DNA of 64,000 bases, taken from assembly GCF_003614975.1 (NCBI RefSeq), contig NZ_QZWI01000020.1, forward strand, positions 31,730-95,729. The letters are read 5' to 3'. The notes under the pieces were generated by a model. That model was not told the DNA's origin and did no database searches. It worked only from the letters and a program-made list of their open reading frames with translations. Source of the DNA: Rahnella bruchi (GTDB lineage: Bacteria; Pseudomonadota; Gammaproteobacteria; Enterobacterales; Enterobacteriaceae). This document shows, piece by piece, positions 17,047 to 26,245 of this stretch. Position numbers and translations under genes: made by a program. The first letter of the stretch is position 1, and each line of letters starts with the position of its first letter.

Positions 17047-18465
17047 TCAGCCATTCTGCAGGTTCGCAGCACTCTTTCGCAAGCGGCTCACGCTGATTAC
17101 AATCGCCAGCACCGTCGCAATCACGGCGACCCACAGACTTAACTGCACGGCGTGAGCTTCCTGAAAGGTATTTTGGGCGGCGAAGACTGACAAGATAACC
17201 CCGACCAGCGCTGCGCCCAGGCACTGACCGAAGGTGCGCATGATAGCCAGTACGCCAGACGCATAGCCGCTGTTTTCACGCGAGGCGTTTGAGAGCATTT
17301 CGCGGTTATTCGGGCTCTGGAAGCAACCGAAGCCCAGCCCGCAGATAAAGCTTCTCAGGCCGATATCCCAGACTTGTGCATGTTCTGGCAGTTGTGCCAG
17401 CAATAACAATCCCACAGCAAAAACGCACAATCCGATGGTGGAAATAATAGCGGCCGGATAGCGATCGGCATAACGTCCGGCATGTGGCGCGGCCAGAATG
17501 ATCCCCAGTGGCCAGGGCGTGAAAAGCAGCGCTGAGACAAAAGCGCTGTAGCCATACACACTCTGAAACAGAAACGGCAGCGCGACAAAGGTGATCCCCT
17601 GACTGACAAATGATGCCAGAGACGTCAGCGCCGCCAGTGAAAAGCGTGAAGAGGCAAACATGCCTAACGGCAGCAAGGGTTTGGGTGCGAGGCGCTGACG
17701 CCATACAAAGGCTATACCGGCGATCACTGCGATAAGCCCGAAGGTGAGGGCGGTCATAAGTTCGTGAGCGCTGGGATGCGAGAACGAATCCGCCGCCATA
17801 ATCAGCGCACCGAGCGCAACGGCTGACAGCACCGCACCGGAAACATCAAACGGAGATTTAGTCAGCGCCGGATTAGCCGGAACCACGCGCAGGGTGAGGA
17901 TAATGGCAATCACGCCCAGCGGAATATTAATGGCGAACAGCCATTGCCAGCTCATCGCCGACAGTATGGTTCCGCCCAGCACCGGCGCTATCGCCGTGCT
18001 GGTGGCGATAATCAGCGCGTTCAGGCCAAGGATGCGCCCGAGCAGCCGGTTGGGAAAAACGGAGCGCAAAATGGCCGGTCCGATACTCAGCGTGGCAGCT
18101 GCACCGACGCCCTGAAGCACCCGCATGACGATCAGCACATCGAGAGAAGATGACAGTGCGCAGCCCAGAGAAGCCAGGGTAAACACGCTCAGTCCGGCGG
18201 TAAACAGTGAGCGAAAGCCGATGTGGCTGGCAAGCGCTGCGAAAATCGCCAGCGTCATAGATGCTGAGAGCAGATACCCGTTCGATACCCAGACGGCAGC
18301 CCCCGAAGAAATGTTCAGCGCCCGTGCGATTTGCGGCAGGGCAATGTTGACCATCGAGCCATCGAAAACGGCCATCGTTGCCATGGTCATGACGGCGGCC
18401 ATCGCCAGCCCGCGCTCGCGCCCTGGTAATCCTTCGTCGCCCGGTTTATCAGAAAATAATTCCAT
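17047..18465 (-). CDS. MFS drug efflux transporter, DHA2 type
   Basis: 472 residues with 14 predicted membrane segments. 'AVFDGSMVNIALPQIARALN' near the N terminus carries the acidic residue in TM1 typical of DHA2 (QacA/SmvA-like) proton-coupled exporters; 'LQGVGAAATLSIGPAIL' and 'GALVGVILS' are also consistent with the family. Motif A is degenerate. It is transcribed away from a LysR regulator gene whose intergenic region holds a strong operator, so expression is probably controlled by that LysR protein. Substrates are likely cationic or hydrophobic toxic compounds; none can be assigned. Confidence 0.85.
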   Translation of the reverse strand: MELFSDKPGDEGLPGRERGLAMAAVMTMATMAVFDGSMVNIALPQIARALNISSGAAVWVSNGYLLSASMTLAIFAALASHIGFRSLFTAGLSVFTLASLGCALSSSLDVLIVMRVLQGVGAAATLSIGPAILRSVFPNRLLGRILGLNALIIATSTAIAPVLGGTILSAMSWQWLFAINIPLGVIAIILTLRVVPANPALTKSPFDVSGAVLSAVALGALIMAADSFSHPSAHELMTALTFGLIAVIAGIAFVWRQRLAPKPLLPLGMFASSRFSLAALTSLASFVSQGITFVALPFLFQSVYGYSAFVSALLFTPWPLGIILAAPHAGRYADRYPAAIISTIGLCVFAVGLLLLAQLPEHAQVWDIGLRSFICGLGFGCFQSPNNREMLSNASRENSGYASGVLAIMRTFGQCLGAALVGVILSVFAAQNTFQEAHAVQLSLWVAVIATVLAIVISVSRLRKSAANLQNG

Positions 18466-18574
18466 TACGCTTCACTTCTCTTTTTTGCTGTTGAGTGCAG
18501 CAACTATACCTGCGGGTAACAGAGTGCGGAAGGCGCAGCATCTGCACTTAATACCTGCACGAGACGCCTTATAT

Positions 18575-18593
18575 TAGCCTGAAAAACAGGCTA
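18575..18593. promoter_or_regulatory. LysR-type operator between divergent MFS and lysR genes
   Basis: TAGCCTG-AAAAA-CAGGCTA is a perfect 7-bp-arm inverted repeat with a 5-nt A-rich centre, fitting the T-N11-A rule for LysR-type regulators. It lies 11 bp before the lysR ATG and 110 bp before the MFS ATG, a position suited to autorepression. Confidence 0.75.
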
Positions 18594-18603
18594 CACTGCC
18601 GCG

Positions 18604-19509
18604 ATGACTGAACCTGATCTGAATTTACTTATTGCGCTTGATGTGCTGCTGGCTGAAGGCAGTGTGGCCGGTGCTGCGCGGCGTCTGGGATTGAGCGCTT
18701 CGGCGATGAGCCGCACACTCGGTCGCCTGCGTGATACCACCGGCGACCCGCTGCTGGTGCGCGCCGGACGAAATATGGTGCTGACGCCTTACGCGGAGGA
18801 AATCCGCCAGCGCACGCAAAATGCGGCCTTTGAGGCACGCGCATTGCTGCGCCCGTCAACGTCAGTGCTTAATCTCAGCTCACTTCAGCGCACCTTTATT
18901 TTGCGTTCTAACGATGGTTTTGTGGTGGCGTTTGGCGCAGCGCTGATCGCCGCCGTCGCTCGCGAAGCGCCGGGAGTTTGCCTGCGTTTTGCGCCAAAAC
19001 CTGAAAAAAGCGCGAACCCTTTGCGGGAAGGAAGGGTAGATCTCGAAATCGGCGTTCTCGGTGAAATGGGGCCGGAGATCCGCCTTCAGACGTTGTTCCG
19101 CGACCGTTTCGTCGGAGTGGTGCGAAAAGGCCATCCGCTGGAACACGCCGTCACCATTACTGCGCAGGAATATGCCAGCTTCGGACACGTGGTCGTTTCA
19201 CGTCGCGCGGACACGCACGGACCGGTGGATGACGCGCTGGCGGAAGTGGTGCTTAAGCGCAAAGTGGCGGCCGTGGTGCCGGGCTTTTCTGCCGCACTGG
19301 CCATTGCGCAAAACTCTGATCTGGTGGCTCTGATCCCCGCCTCATTCCTGATTTCAGACCCTGAACGACTGTATTCTTTTGAATTACCGGTTAAAACCCG
19401 TGAAATCACTATCTCGCAGATGTGGCATCCGCGTTCAGAAGTTGACCCCGCACATCGCTGGTTACGGCAACTGGTGCTGAACGTTTGTCGGGAAAAAGTA
19501 CCGGTTTAA
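18604..19509 (+). CDS. LysR-family transcriptional regulator
   Basis: 301 residues. The N-terminal winged helix-turn-helix is clear ('LLIALDVLLAEGSVAGAARRL', 'SASAMSRTLGRLRDTTGDPLL'), followed by a periplasmic-binding-protein-type effector domain starting near residue 90 ('RTFILRSNDGF'). Members close to this type often bind aromatic or drug-like ligands. It is divergent from a DHA2 efflux pump and has a perfect inverted repeat just upstream of its own start, the usual regulator/target arrangement. The ligand is unknown. Confidence 0.88.
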   Translation: MTEPDLNLLIALDVLLAEGSVAGAARRLGLSASAMSRTLGRLRDTTGDPLLVRAGRNMVLTPYAEEIRQRTQNAAFEARALLRPSTSVLNLSSLQRTFILRSNDGFVVAFGAALIAAVAREAPGVCLRFAPKPEKSANPLREGRVDLEIGVLGEMGPEIRLQTLFRDRFVGVVRKGHPLEHAVTITAQEYASFGHVVVSRRADTHGPVDDALAEVVLKRKVAAVVPGFSAALAIAQNSDLVALIPASFLISDPERLYSFELPVKTREITISQMWHPRSEVDPAHRWLRQLVLNVCREKVPV

Positions 19510-19524
19510 CTCACAATCACTGCG

Positions 19525-20187
19525 TTACTCGGTTTCCAGATAATGTCTGAGCGTCATTCGCAAATCCGGCGTTAATTCCTTGATGTTATTCAGCATCCAG
19601 CGCAGATAGCCCGGATCATCTTCGGCGATTTCTGCAATTTTCCTCCCGCGATATTTTCCAAACATCATGGTGCTGACCAGTGCCGGGCGGCCGGTGATTG
19701 TCACCATCTCTTCCGGTGTCCAGCCGGATTCATCCATAATACGGATGAGTAACGCGGCCGTGATATAGCAGTCAAACAGCGCGCGGTGATGATGCAAATC
19801 GGCAGGTGTGGCCACTTCCAGCTTAAGTGATTTATAAAGCGCCATATTGCTGTACTTAATCCCCGGCCATAAACGACGCGCCAGTTTCACGGTACAAATC
19901 CATTCGCCTGACATATCAGGCAGCATACGCTGGTCAAAATTGGCGTTGTGCGCCACGTAATACTGGCTGCCGTGATAGCGGGGAATGATTTCCTCAATCC
20001 ACGGTTTATCGGCCACCATCGCCTCGGTGATTTTGTGGATAGCCATCGCCTGATGACCGATCGGACGGTCCGGACGCACCAGATCACTCATCGGATTAAC
20101 GATTTTCCCGTTCTCGATATCTACGGAGGCCACTTCCACCACGCCACCCTGCAATCCGCAGGTTTCCGTATCAATAACACGCAACAT
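19525..20187 (-). CDS. exoX: Exodeoxyribonuclease X
   Basis: 220 residues. The DnaQ/DEDDh exonuclease motifs are present: Exo I 'RVIDTETCGLQGG' at residues 3-15, Exo II 'YVAHNANFDQRML' and Exo III 'HHHRALFDCYITAAL'. The C-terminal 'FGKYRGRKIAEIAEDDPGYL' motif is the ExoX hallmark. It is a distributive 3'-5' DNA exonuclease acting in mismatch repair and UV tolerance. An in-frame ATG lies 27 bp further upstream, but the start at 20187 has GGAG 7 nt before it and matches E. coli ExoX. It is transcribed alone. Confidence 0.95.
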   Translation of the reverse strand: MLRVIDTETCGLQGGVVEVASVDIENGKIVNPMSDLVRPDRPIGHQAMAIHKITEAMVADKPWIEEIIPRYHGSQYYVAHNANFDQRMLPDMSGEWICTVKLARRLWPGIKYSNMALYKSLKLEVATPADLHHHRALFDCYITAALLIRIMDESGWTPEEMVTITGRPALVSTMMFGKYRGRKIAEIAEDDPGYLRWMLNNIKELTPDLRMTLRHYLETE

Positions 20188-20499
20188 TTTGTACTCCGGC
20201 TGATCACCAAACACTTTCTGATAAGGCTAGCCTAACGGAATGAACTCCCGGTGCCCACTTTTCTGATCACAACTTTTTGCAACACATACAAGCGGGTAAT
20301 TTCACCCCACATTTACTCCGTCTATTTCTTGTACAGATCACACTTCCCGTCGCTTTCGTGAAAATGCTCACATTCCCCCGTGCAGATGCCCAAACAAACG
20401 CGGAAATTTTCGGCTTTTAGCCGTGGAAATGCGTCTGAAAACTGGCTAAGTTCAATAATGAAACGCTATTTTATTATTGTTGGGTTGTGGTTTCGATGA

Positions 20500-20521
20500 A
20501 GTGTGAGAGGGCTCACATAGC
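20500..20521. promoter_or_regulatory. CRP-cAMP binding site upstream of the enolase-superfamily/ABC operon
   Basis: AAGTGTGAGAGGGCTCACAT contains a perfect TGTGA-N6-TCACA core (20502-20517). It is centred about 79 bp before the downstream start codon, compatible with class I or II activation. A short CGCCCT-GA-AGGGCG palindrome at 20544-20557 lies between it and the start. Together they account for the 385-bp exoX/operon gap; nothing else is visible there. Confidence 0.8.
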
Positions 20522-20587
20522 GGAAGAAACGGCAATTCCGGCGCGCCCTGAAGGGCGTTAACTCACTCAGTAATGGCAGGTATCGCT

Positions 20588-21742
20588 GTGAAAATACGTT
20601 CTGTTGAAGTTTCTGTTTTTACTTATCCGACCCGTCGCGTTTCTGACAGCGCGGGTCATTCGCATCCGGGTGAAGAAAGTCAGGCAAAAATGGCGATGCT
20701 GACCATCACGACTGACGAAGGCGACTGCGGCTATTCGTTCGCACCGCCGGAAGTTGTGCGTCCGCACGTAGTAAATGCCTTTTTCCGAAAAGTATTGATA
20801 GGTCAGAATCCGTTCGACCGCGAACGTCTCTGGCAGGATCTGGTTCACTGGCAGCGCGGCAGTGCGCATCAGCTGACCGAAAGGGCGCTGTCGTTTGTCG
20901 AGCAGGCGCTGTGGGATCTGATAGGTCGCAAACTGAAGATGCCGGTGCACAAACTGCTGGGCGGATTTCGCGAGAAGGTTCCGGCTTACGGCAGCACCAT
21001 GTGCGGCGATGAGCTGAAAGGCGGATTATCGACGCCGGATGAATTCGGTCAGTTTGCCGAGAAGCTGGTGGCGCGCGGCTATCAGGCCATCAAGCTGCAC
21101 ACCTGGATGCCGCCGGTGGCGTTTGCGCCAGACCCGAAAATGGACATCAAAGCCTGCGCCGCCGTGCGTGAAGCCGTCGGGCCGGACATTGAACTGATGC
21201 TCGACGGCTATCACTGGTACAGCCGCAGTCAGGCACTGACCATCGGTAAAGCGCTGGAAAAACTTAACTTCGCGTGGTTCGAAGAGCCAATGGAAGAAGA
21301 GAGCATGGCGTCTTACGCCTGGCTGGCGGAAAACCTCGCCATCGACGTGATCGGTCCCGAAAGTTTGGGTGGTAAACATCACAGCCGTGCGGACTGGGTG
21401 AAAGCCGGTGCCTGCGACATTTTACGCGCCGGTGCCAACGGCGTCGGCGGCATCTCGCCGTGCATGAAAGTTGCCAGTCTGGCGGAAGCGTTCGGTATGG
21501 ACTGTGAAGTTCATGGTAACGGCGCAGCGAGTCTGGCGGTGGTCGGTGCCATCCGCAACTGTCGCTGGTATGAACGCGGCCTGTTGCACCCGTTCCTGGA
21601 ATACGACGAACCGGCGGCGTACCTGAACAGCATCGTCGACCCGATGGACGAACAGGGTTTTGTTCATCTTTCTGACCGCCCTGGCCTGGGTGAGGACATC
21701 AATTTTGATTACATAGAAACCCATACCGTCAGCCGCGACTGA
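20588..21742 (+). CDS. Enolase-superfamily (mandelate racemase/muconate lactonizing-like) enzyme
   Basis: 384 residues from the GTG at 20588. That start has CAGG 7 nt upstream and gives the typical beginning 'MKIRSVEVSVFTYPTRR'; the ATG at 20573 has no ribosome site. Barrel motifs: 'YQAIKLHTWM' (K-x-H at the second strand rather than K-x-K), metal ligands in 'MLDGYHW' (D), 'WFEEPME' (E) and 'IGPESLGG' (E), and 'EVHGNGAAS' (H). The K-x-H pattern suggests a sugar-acid or hydroxyacid dehydratase/epimerase with atypical base chemistry. It heads an operon with a complete oligopeptide-type ABC importer 52 bp downstream, so the imported compound is probably its substrate or precursor. Confidence 0.8.
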   Translation: MKIRSVEVSVFTYPTRRVSDSAGHSHPGEESQAKMAMLTITTDEGDCGYSFAPPEVVRPHVVNAFFRKVLIGQNPFDRERLWQDLVHWQRGSAHQLTERALSFVEQALWDLIGRKLKMPVHKLLGGFREKVPAYGSTMCGDELKGGLSTPDEFGQFAEKLVARGYQAIKLHTWMPPVAFAPDPKMDIKACAAVREAVGPDIELMLDGYHWYSRSQALTIGKALEKLNFAWFEEPMEEESMASYAWLAENLAIDVIGPESLGGKHHSRADWVKAGACDILRAGANGVGGISPCMKVASLAEAFGMDCEVHGNGAASLAVVGAIRNCRWYERGLLHPFLEYDEPAAYLNSIVDPMDEQGFVHLSDRPGLGEDINFDYIETHTVSRD

Positions 21743-21794
21743 CCTGCGGGCAGATAAAAATAATAAACCTCTGACTCTACCCGGAAGGTACATC

Positions 21795-23438
21795 ATGAAC
21801 TCTGGCAAAACGTGGGGCGCGTGGATATTCGCGCTCCTGCTTATGGCCGCTGGCGGGACGGCGCAGGCGAAAACGCCCCCCGACCAGCTGATCATCGGCA
21901 TGAACATGAATAACCTGTTAACGCTCGACCCCGCAGCGATGACCGGCAATGACATTGTCGGTATCGTGGTCAATCTTTACGACCCGCTGATTGAGCTCGA
22001 CCCGCAACAACTCACCAATGTGCGACCGGCGCTGGCGACCTCGTGGGAGGTCAACGACGCCCGCAATCTCATCACGTTTCATCTGCGCGACGGCGTGAAA
22101 TTCCACTCGGGCAATCCGGTCACCGCCGACGATGTGGTCTGGTCGATGCGCCGCATTCTTCATCTGAATCTGGCGCAGGCATCCGTGTGGAAATCCTATG
22201 GTTTCAGCAAAAAGAATGTCGATGAAATGGTGCGATCGCCGTCTCCCGGTATTGTCGAAATTCAGCTACCTAAACCCAACGATCCGAAACTGGTGATTTA
22301 TTCGCTGGCGGCGCTCGGCAGCGTGGTGGCGTTAGACCGCAAAACCGTGCAGGCGCATGAAGTGAACGGCGACTGGGGCAACCGCTGGCTGACCACCAAC
22401 GAAGCCGGTTCCGGACCGTTTCGCCTCGATAACTGGCAGGCGAAAGATGTGCTGAACATGAGCCGCAATTCGCTGTACTGGCGCGGCGAACCGAAATTAT
22501 CGCGGGTGGTTTTCCGTCATTTTCAGGAGTCGCAAACCCTGCGTCTGATGATTGAAAAAGGTGACCTGGATATTGCCAATAACATGGCGGTTTCAGATGT
22601 CACTGCGCTCAGCCATGACCCGGCCATGCAGGTCGATCAGGTGAAAAAAGGCACCATTTATTACGTGGCGATGAGCATGAAAGAGCCGCATTTCGCCAAC
22701 CCGAAAGTGCGCGAGGCGGTGCGCTATCTGATTGATTATCAGGGCATCGGCAAAGCGCTGATGAACGGTTACGGCATTGTGCATCAGCGGCCGATTCAGG
22801 TCGGGATGCCCGCGACGCTGCCGGATCCGGGTTACAAACTCGACATCCCGCGCGCCAAAGCCCTGCTGGCAGACGCCGGTTATCCCGATGGTTTTGATAC
22901 CACACTGCGGGTGCTGGCCGATCAGCCGTTCCTCAATATCGCGATTGCCGTGCAGTCCACACTGATGCAGGCGGGCATTCGCGCCAAAATCGTTACCGGC
23001 ACCGGCAACCAGATTTACGGCGCAATGCGCGAACGTAAGTTCGACATGCTGGTCGGGCGCGGCGGCAGCGGCGTGGAACCGCATCCGCATTCCAGCCTGC
23101 GGGCGCTGGTGTATAACCCCGATAACAGTGACGCCGCGCGATTAACCAATTTTCAGGGCTGGCGCACCGGTTTTTACGACAAACAGCTGAACGCAGATAT
23201 CGACCAGGCGTTGCTGGAACGGGATCCGGAGAAACAAAAACAGGATTACTTCGCCATTCAGGAACGCTACGACGCGCTGATCCCTGCGCTGGTGCCGGTC
23301 TCGCAAATGGTTGATTCCATCGTGGTGCGCAGGGACGTCAAAAACTACCTGCCACATCCTTCTGCGACTACGTTCCTGCGCGATGTCTGGAAAGACGATA
23401 CCGCTGACGCCCAGCCAACCGGAGGTAAAGGCTTATGA
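21795..23438 (+). CDS. ABC transporter solute-binding protein (DppA/OppA family)
   Basis: 547 residues with a signal peptide (hydrophobic core 'AWIFALLLMAAGG', cleavage after AQA). Family-5 extracellular solute-binding motifs are present: 'NLYDPLIELD', 'LRDGVKFHSGNPVTADDVVWS' in the usual position, 'GSGPFRLDNWQ' and 'AKALLADAGYPDGF'. Family members bind peptides, opines, glycosides or nickel. It is the periplasmic receptor for the four genes that follow; its stop overlaps the first permease start. Pairing with an enolase-superfamily enzyme argues for a carbohydrate-acid or opine-like ligand rather than plain peptides, but this is inference. Confidence 0.88.
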   Translation: MNSGKTWGAWIFALLLMAAGGTAQAKTPPDQLIIGMNMNNLLTLDPAAMTGNDIVGIVVNLYDPLIELDPQQLTNVRPALATSWEVNDARNLITFHLRDGVKFHSGNPVTADDVVWSMRRILHLNLAQASVWKSYGFSKKNVDEMVRSPSPGIVEIQLPKPNDPKLVIYSLAALGSVVALDRKTVQAHEVNGDWGNRWLTTNEAGSGPFRLDNWQAKDVLNMSRNSLYWRGEPKLSRVVFRHFQESQTLRLMIEKGDLDIANNMAVSDVTALSHDPAMQVDQVKKGTIYYVAMSMKEPHFANPKVREAVRYLIDYQGIGKALMNGYGIVHQRPIQVGMPATLPDPGYKLDIPRAKALLADAGYPDGFDTTLRVLADQPFLNIAIAVQSTLMQAGIRAKIVTGTGNQIYGAMRERKFDMLVGRGGSGVEPHPHSSLRALVYNPDNSDAARLTNFQGWRTGFYDKQLNADIDQALLERDPEKQKQDYFAIQERYDALIPALVPVSQMVDSIVVRRDVKNYLPHPSATTFLRDVWKDDTADAQPTGGKGL

Positions 23439-24496
23439 CCATGCAAATTCCGGCTCCTGCCTCAAAGCAAACGGCGCGGATGTCATTCCCCGCCGGACGC
23501 ATCGGCAAACGGCTGGTGCAGGTGGCGATCACGCTGTTCGGCCTGCTGCTGCTGACGTTTTTCATTGGTCGCGTGATGCCTGTCGATCCTGTGCTGGCGA
23601 TTGTCGGGCCGGATGCTGACCACAGCACTTACCAGCAGGTTTACCATCAGCTCGGTTTCGATAAACCGTTGTGGACGCAGTTCGGCATCTATCTTTCCGG
23701 GCTGGCGCACGGCGATTTAGGCAATGCGCTGCTGACCGGCAAACCGGTGACGCAGGACATTCTGCGTGTGTTTCCGGCGACCATGGAACTGGCGACGCTG
23801 GCGATCATTCTCGGTGCGGGCGTCGGTATTCCGCTCGGCGTGCTGGCGGCAGCAAAACGCAACAGCATCGCGGATTACGTGGTGCGCATCATCAGTCTGG
23901 CCGGTTATTCCACGCCAATATTTTGGGTCGGCATGATGGGTTTACTGGTGTTTTACGCCTGGCTCGGTTGGGTCGGCGGTGCCGGGCGGGTAGATTTCAG
24001 CCTCGACGGACAGGTCACGCGCCACAGCGGTTTCATGCTGATTGATGCGCTGATCGCCGGTAACGGGGAAGTGTTCCGCAATGCGCTCAATCACCTGATT
24101 CTGCCCGCATCGCTGCTGGGTTTTCACTCGCTGGCTTACATCAGCCGTATGACCCGCAGCTTTATGCTGGCGCAGCTTTCGCAGGAATTCATCATTACGG
24201 CGCGCGTGAAAGGGCTGAGTGAATGGCATGTGCTGTGGAACCACGCGTTTCGCAACATTTTGGTTCAGCTGCTGACTGTGGTGGCGCTGGCATACGGCTC
24301 GCTGCTGGAAGGCGCGGTGCTGATAGAAACCGTGTTCTCGTGGCCGGGCTTTGGTTCGTACCTCACCAGCAGTCTGATGCTGGGCGACATGAATGCGGTG
24401 ATGGGCTGTGTGCTGGTGGTCGGCATGATTTTCGTGGTGCTGAATTTGCTCTCTGACCTGTTGTATCAGGTCTTTGATCCGAGGACAAAAGTATGA
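23435..24496 (+). CDS. ABC transporter permease (DppB family)
   Basis: 353 residues with six membrane segments. The N-terminal helix and periplasmic loop ('FFIGRVMPVDPVLAIVGPDA', 'YHQLGFDKPLWTQF') are typical of DppB-type subunits. The coupling EAA loop is 'TARVKGLSEWHVLWNHAFRN'. 'ETVFSWPGFGSYL' near the C terminus is another family signature. The start ATG overlaps the binding-protein stop by 4 bp and the stop overlaps the next permease by 4 bp, so stoichiometric coupled translation is expected. Confidence 0.92.
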   Translation: MTMQIPAPASKQTARMSFPAGRIGKRLVQVAITLFGLLLLTFFIGRVMPVDPVLAIVGPDADHSTYQQVYHQLGFDKPLWTQFGIYLSGLAHGDLGNALLTGKPVTQDILRVFPATMELATLAIILGAGVGIPLGVLAAAKRNSIADYVVRIISLAGYSTPIFWVGMMGLLVFYAWLGWVGGAGRVDFSLDGQVTRHSGFMLIDALIAGNGEVFRNALNHLILPASLLGFHSLAYISRMTRSFMLAQLSQEFIITARVKGLSEWHVLWNHAFRNILVQLLTVVALAYGSLLEGAVLIETVFSWPGFGSYLTSSLMLGDMNAVMGCVLVVGMIFVVLNLLSDLLYQVFDPRTKV

Positions 24497-25398
24497 CGAT
24501 TTCCCTCGATTCCGTCACGCTCAGCGCGGGCGACGAAAAACGTCAGCGCGTGAAAAGGGCGTTTGGGCGCGTTGGCCATTTTCTGTGGCAGATGGCCTGT
24601 AATCCGCTGACTGCTATAGGCGGCGCAATTGTTCTGGTGCTGATGATTGTGGCGATTTTCGCGCCGTGGATCGCGCCGTTTCATCCGCTGGTGCAAGATT
24701 TAAACAACGCGCTCAGCCCGCCGTCGGCGGCGCACTGGTTTGGCACCGACGAGTTTGGCCGCGATATCTTCAGCCGACTGGTTTACGGCTCGCGCATCAC
24801 GCTCTATATCGTGCTGCTGGTGTCGGTCACCGTCGGGCCGCTTGGTTTGCTGCTCGGCGTCACCGCCGGATATTTCGGTGGTAAAACGGATATGGTGCTG
24901 ATGCGCGTCACCGACATTTTCATCTCCTTCCCGAGTCTGGTGCTGGCGCTGGCGTTTGTCGCTGCCCTCGGTCCCGGCCTGGAACATGTGGTGATCGCCA
25001 TCACGCTCACCGCGTGGCCGCCGATTGCGCGTCTGGCGCGTGCCGAAACTCTCTCGCTGCGACAGGCCGATTTTATTTCTGCTGTGCGTTTGCAGGGCGC
25101 GTCACCGGTGCGGGTGTTGTGGCGTCACATTGTGCCGCTGTGTCTGCCGTCGGTGATCATCCGTATTACCATGAATATGGCGGGGATTATTCTGACTGCC
25201 GCCGGTCTGGGCTTTCTCGGACTTGGCGCACAGCCACCCGATCCGGAGTGGGGCGCGATGATTTCCAGTGGCCGTACTTACATGATGGAGTGCTGGTGGG
25301 TGGCGACGATTCCCGGTCTGGCGATCCTGATTAACAGCCTCGCGTTCAACTTTTTAGGAGATGGCCTTCGTGACATTCTCGATCCCCGAAATGACTGA
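24493..25398 (+). CDS. ABC transporter permease (DppC family)
   Basis: 301 residues. The DppC-type N-terminal helix ('GGAIVLVLMIVAIFAPWI') is followed by 'HWFGTDEFGRDIFSRLVYGS', the defining segment of this subunit. The EAA loop lies near 'SAVRLQGASPVRVLWRHIVP' and the C terminus reads 'FLGDGLRDILDPRND'. It pairs with the preceding DppB-like subunit to form the membrane channel. Its last codons overlap the start region of the next ATPase gene. Confidence 0.92.
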   Translation: MTISLDSVTLSAGDEKRQRVKRAFGRVGHFLWQMACNPLTAIGGAIVLVLMIVAIFAPWIAPFHPLVQDLNNALSPPSAAHWFGTDEFGRDIFSRLVYGSRITLYIVLLVSVTVGPLGLLLGVTAGYFGGKTDMVLMRVTDIFISFPSLVLALAFVAALGPGLEHVVIAITLTAWPPIARLARAETLSLRQADFISAVRLQGASPVRVLWRHIVPLCLPSVIIRITMNMAGIILTAAGLGFLGLGAQPPDPEWGAMISSGRTYMMECWWVATIPGLAILINSLAFNFLGDGLRDILDPRND

Positions 25399-26236
25399 CG
25401 CTCCGGCGTTACTCGATGTGCAGGATTTGCACGTCAGCTTTGTGAATGGCCGTCAGGTGACGCAGGCAGTGCGCGGCGTATCCTTCCAGCTCGGGCGCGA
25501 AAAACTGGCGATTGTCGGTGAATCGGGCTCGGGTAAATCCACCGTTGGCCGCGCGCTGTTACATCTGCATCCTTCAAAAGCGCAAATCACCGCCAGCAAA
25601 ATGCAATTCGCCGATGTCGATTTGCTGCGTGCCACACCGAAACAAATGCGGCAGGTACGCGGTAAGCGGATTTCGATGATTATGCAGGATCCGAAATACT
25701 CACTGAATCCGGTGCTGTGCGTGGGCGATCAGATAGCCGAAGCCTGGCGTTCGCACCATAAATGTTCGTATCAGGATGCTAAACGCAAAGTGCTGAACAT
25801 GCTGGACGTGGTGCGTATCCGTGACCCGGAACGCGTGTACGGCCTGTATCCGCATGAAATTTCCGGCGGGCAGGGGCAGCGCATCATGATAGCGATGATG
25901 CTGATCACCGACCCGGAAATGGTGATTGCTGATGAGCCGACGTCGGCGCTCGATGTATCGGTGCGCTTACAGGTGCTGGCGCTGCTTGATGACCTGGTGA
26001 AAACGCGCGGTCTGGGGCTGATTTTTATCAGTCACGACATCAATCTGGTGCGCAGTTTTTGCGATCGTGTGCTGGTGATGTACGCCGGGCGCATCGTGGA
26101 ATCCATCGCCGCCACCGATCTGGATAACGCGCAACATCCGTACACACGCGGCCTGCTCAATGCATTGCCGGACATGGATAACCGCCGCTATCCGCTGCCG
26201 GTGATGCAGCGGCAGGCCAGCTGGCTGACCGATTAA
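25370..26236 (+). CDS. ABC transporter ATPase (DppD family)
   Basis: About 288 residues. Walker A 'GESGSGKS', signature 'SGGQGQRIMIAMML', Walker B 'MVIADEPTSALD' and switch histidine 'FISHDINLV' are intact. Three starts are possible: ATG 25361 abuts the AGGAG sequence and is too close, GTG 25370 sits 9 nt after it, and ATG 25394 overlaps the permease stop with a weak ribosome site. GTG 25370 is preferred. The C terminus ends soon after '[12 protein letters not shown]' and lacks the cysteine-rich iron-sulfur-like tail of many DppD proteins, so the protein is somewhat short. Confidence 0.88.
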   Translation: MTFSIPEMTDAPALLDVQDLHVSFVNGRQVTQAVRGVSFQLGREKLAIVGESGSGKSTVGRALLHLHPSKAQITASKMQFADVDLLRATPKQMRQVRGKRISMIMQDPKYSLNPVLCVGDQIAEAWRSHHKCSYQDAKRKVLNMLDVVRIRDPERVYGLYPHEISGGQGQRIMIAMMLITDPEMVIADEPTSALDVSVRLQVLALLDDLVKTRGLGLIFISHDINLVRSFCDRVLVMYAGRIVESIAATDLDNAQHPYTRGLLNALPDMDNRRYPLPVMQRQASWLTD

Positions 26237-26245
26237 GGAGCCAAA

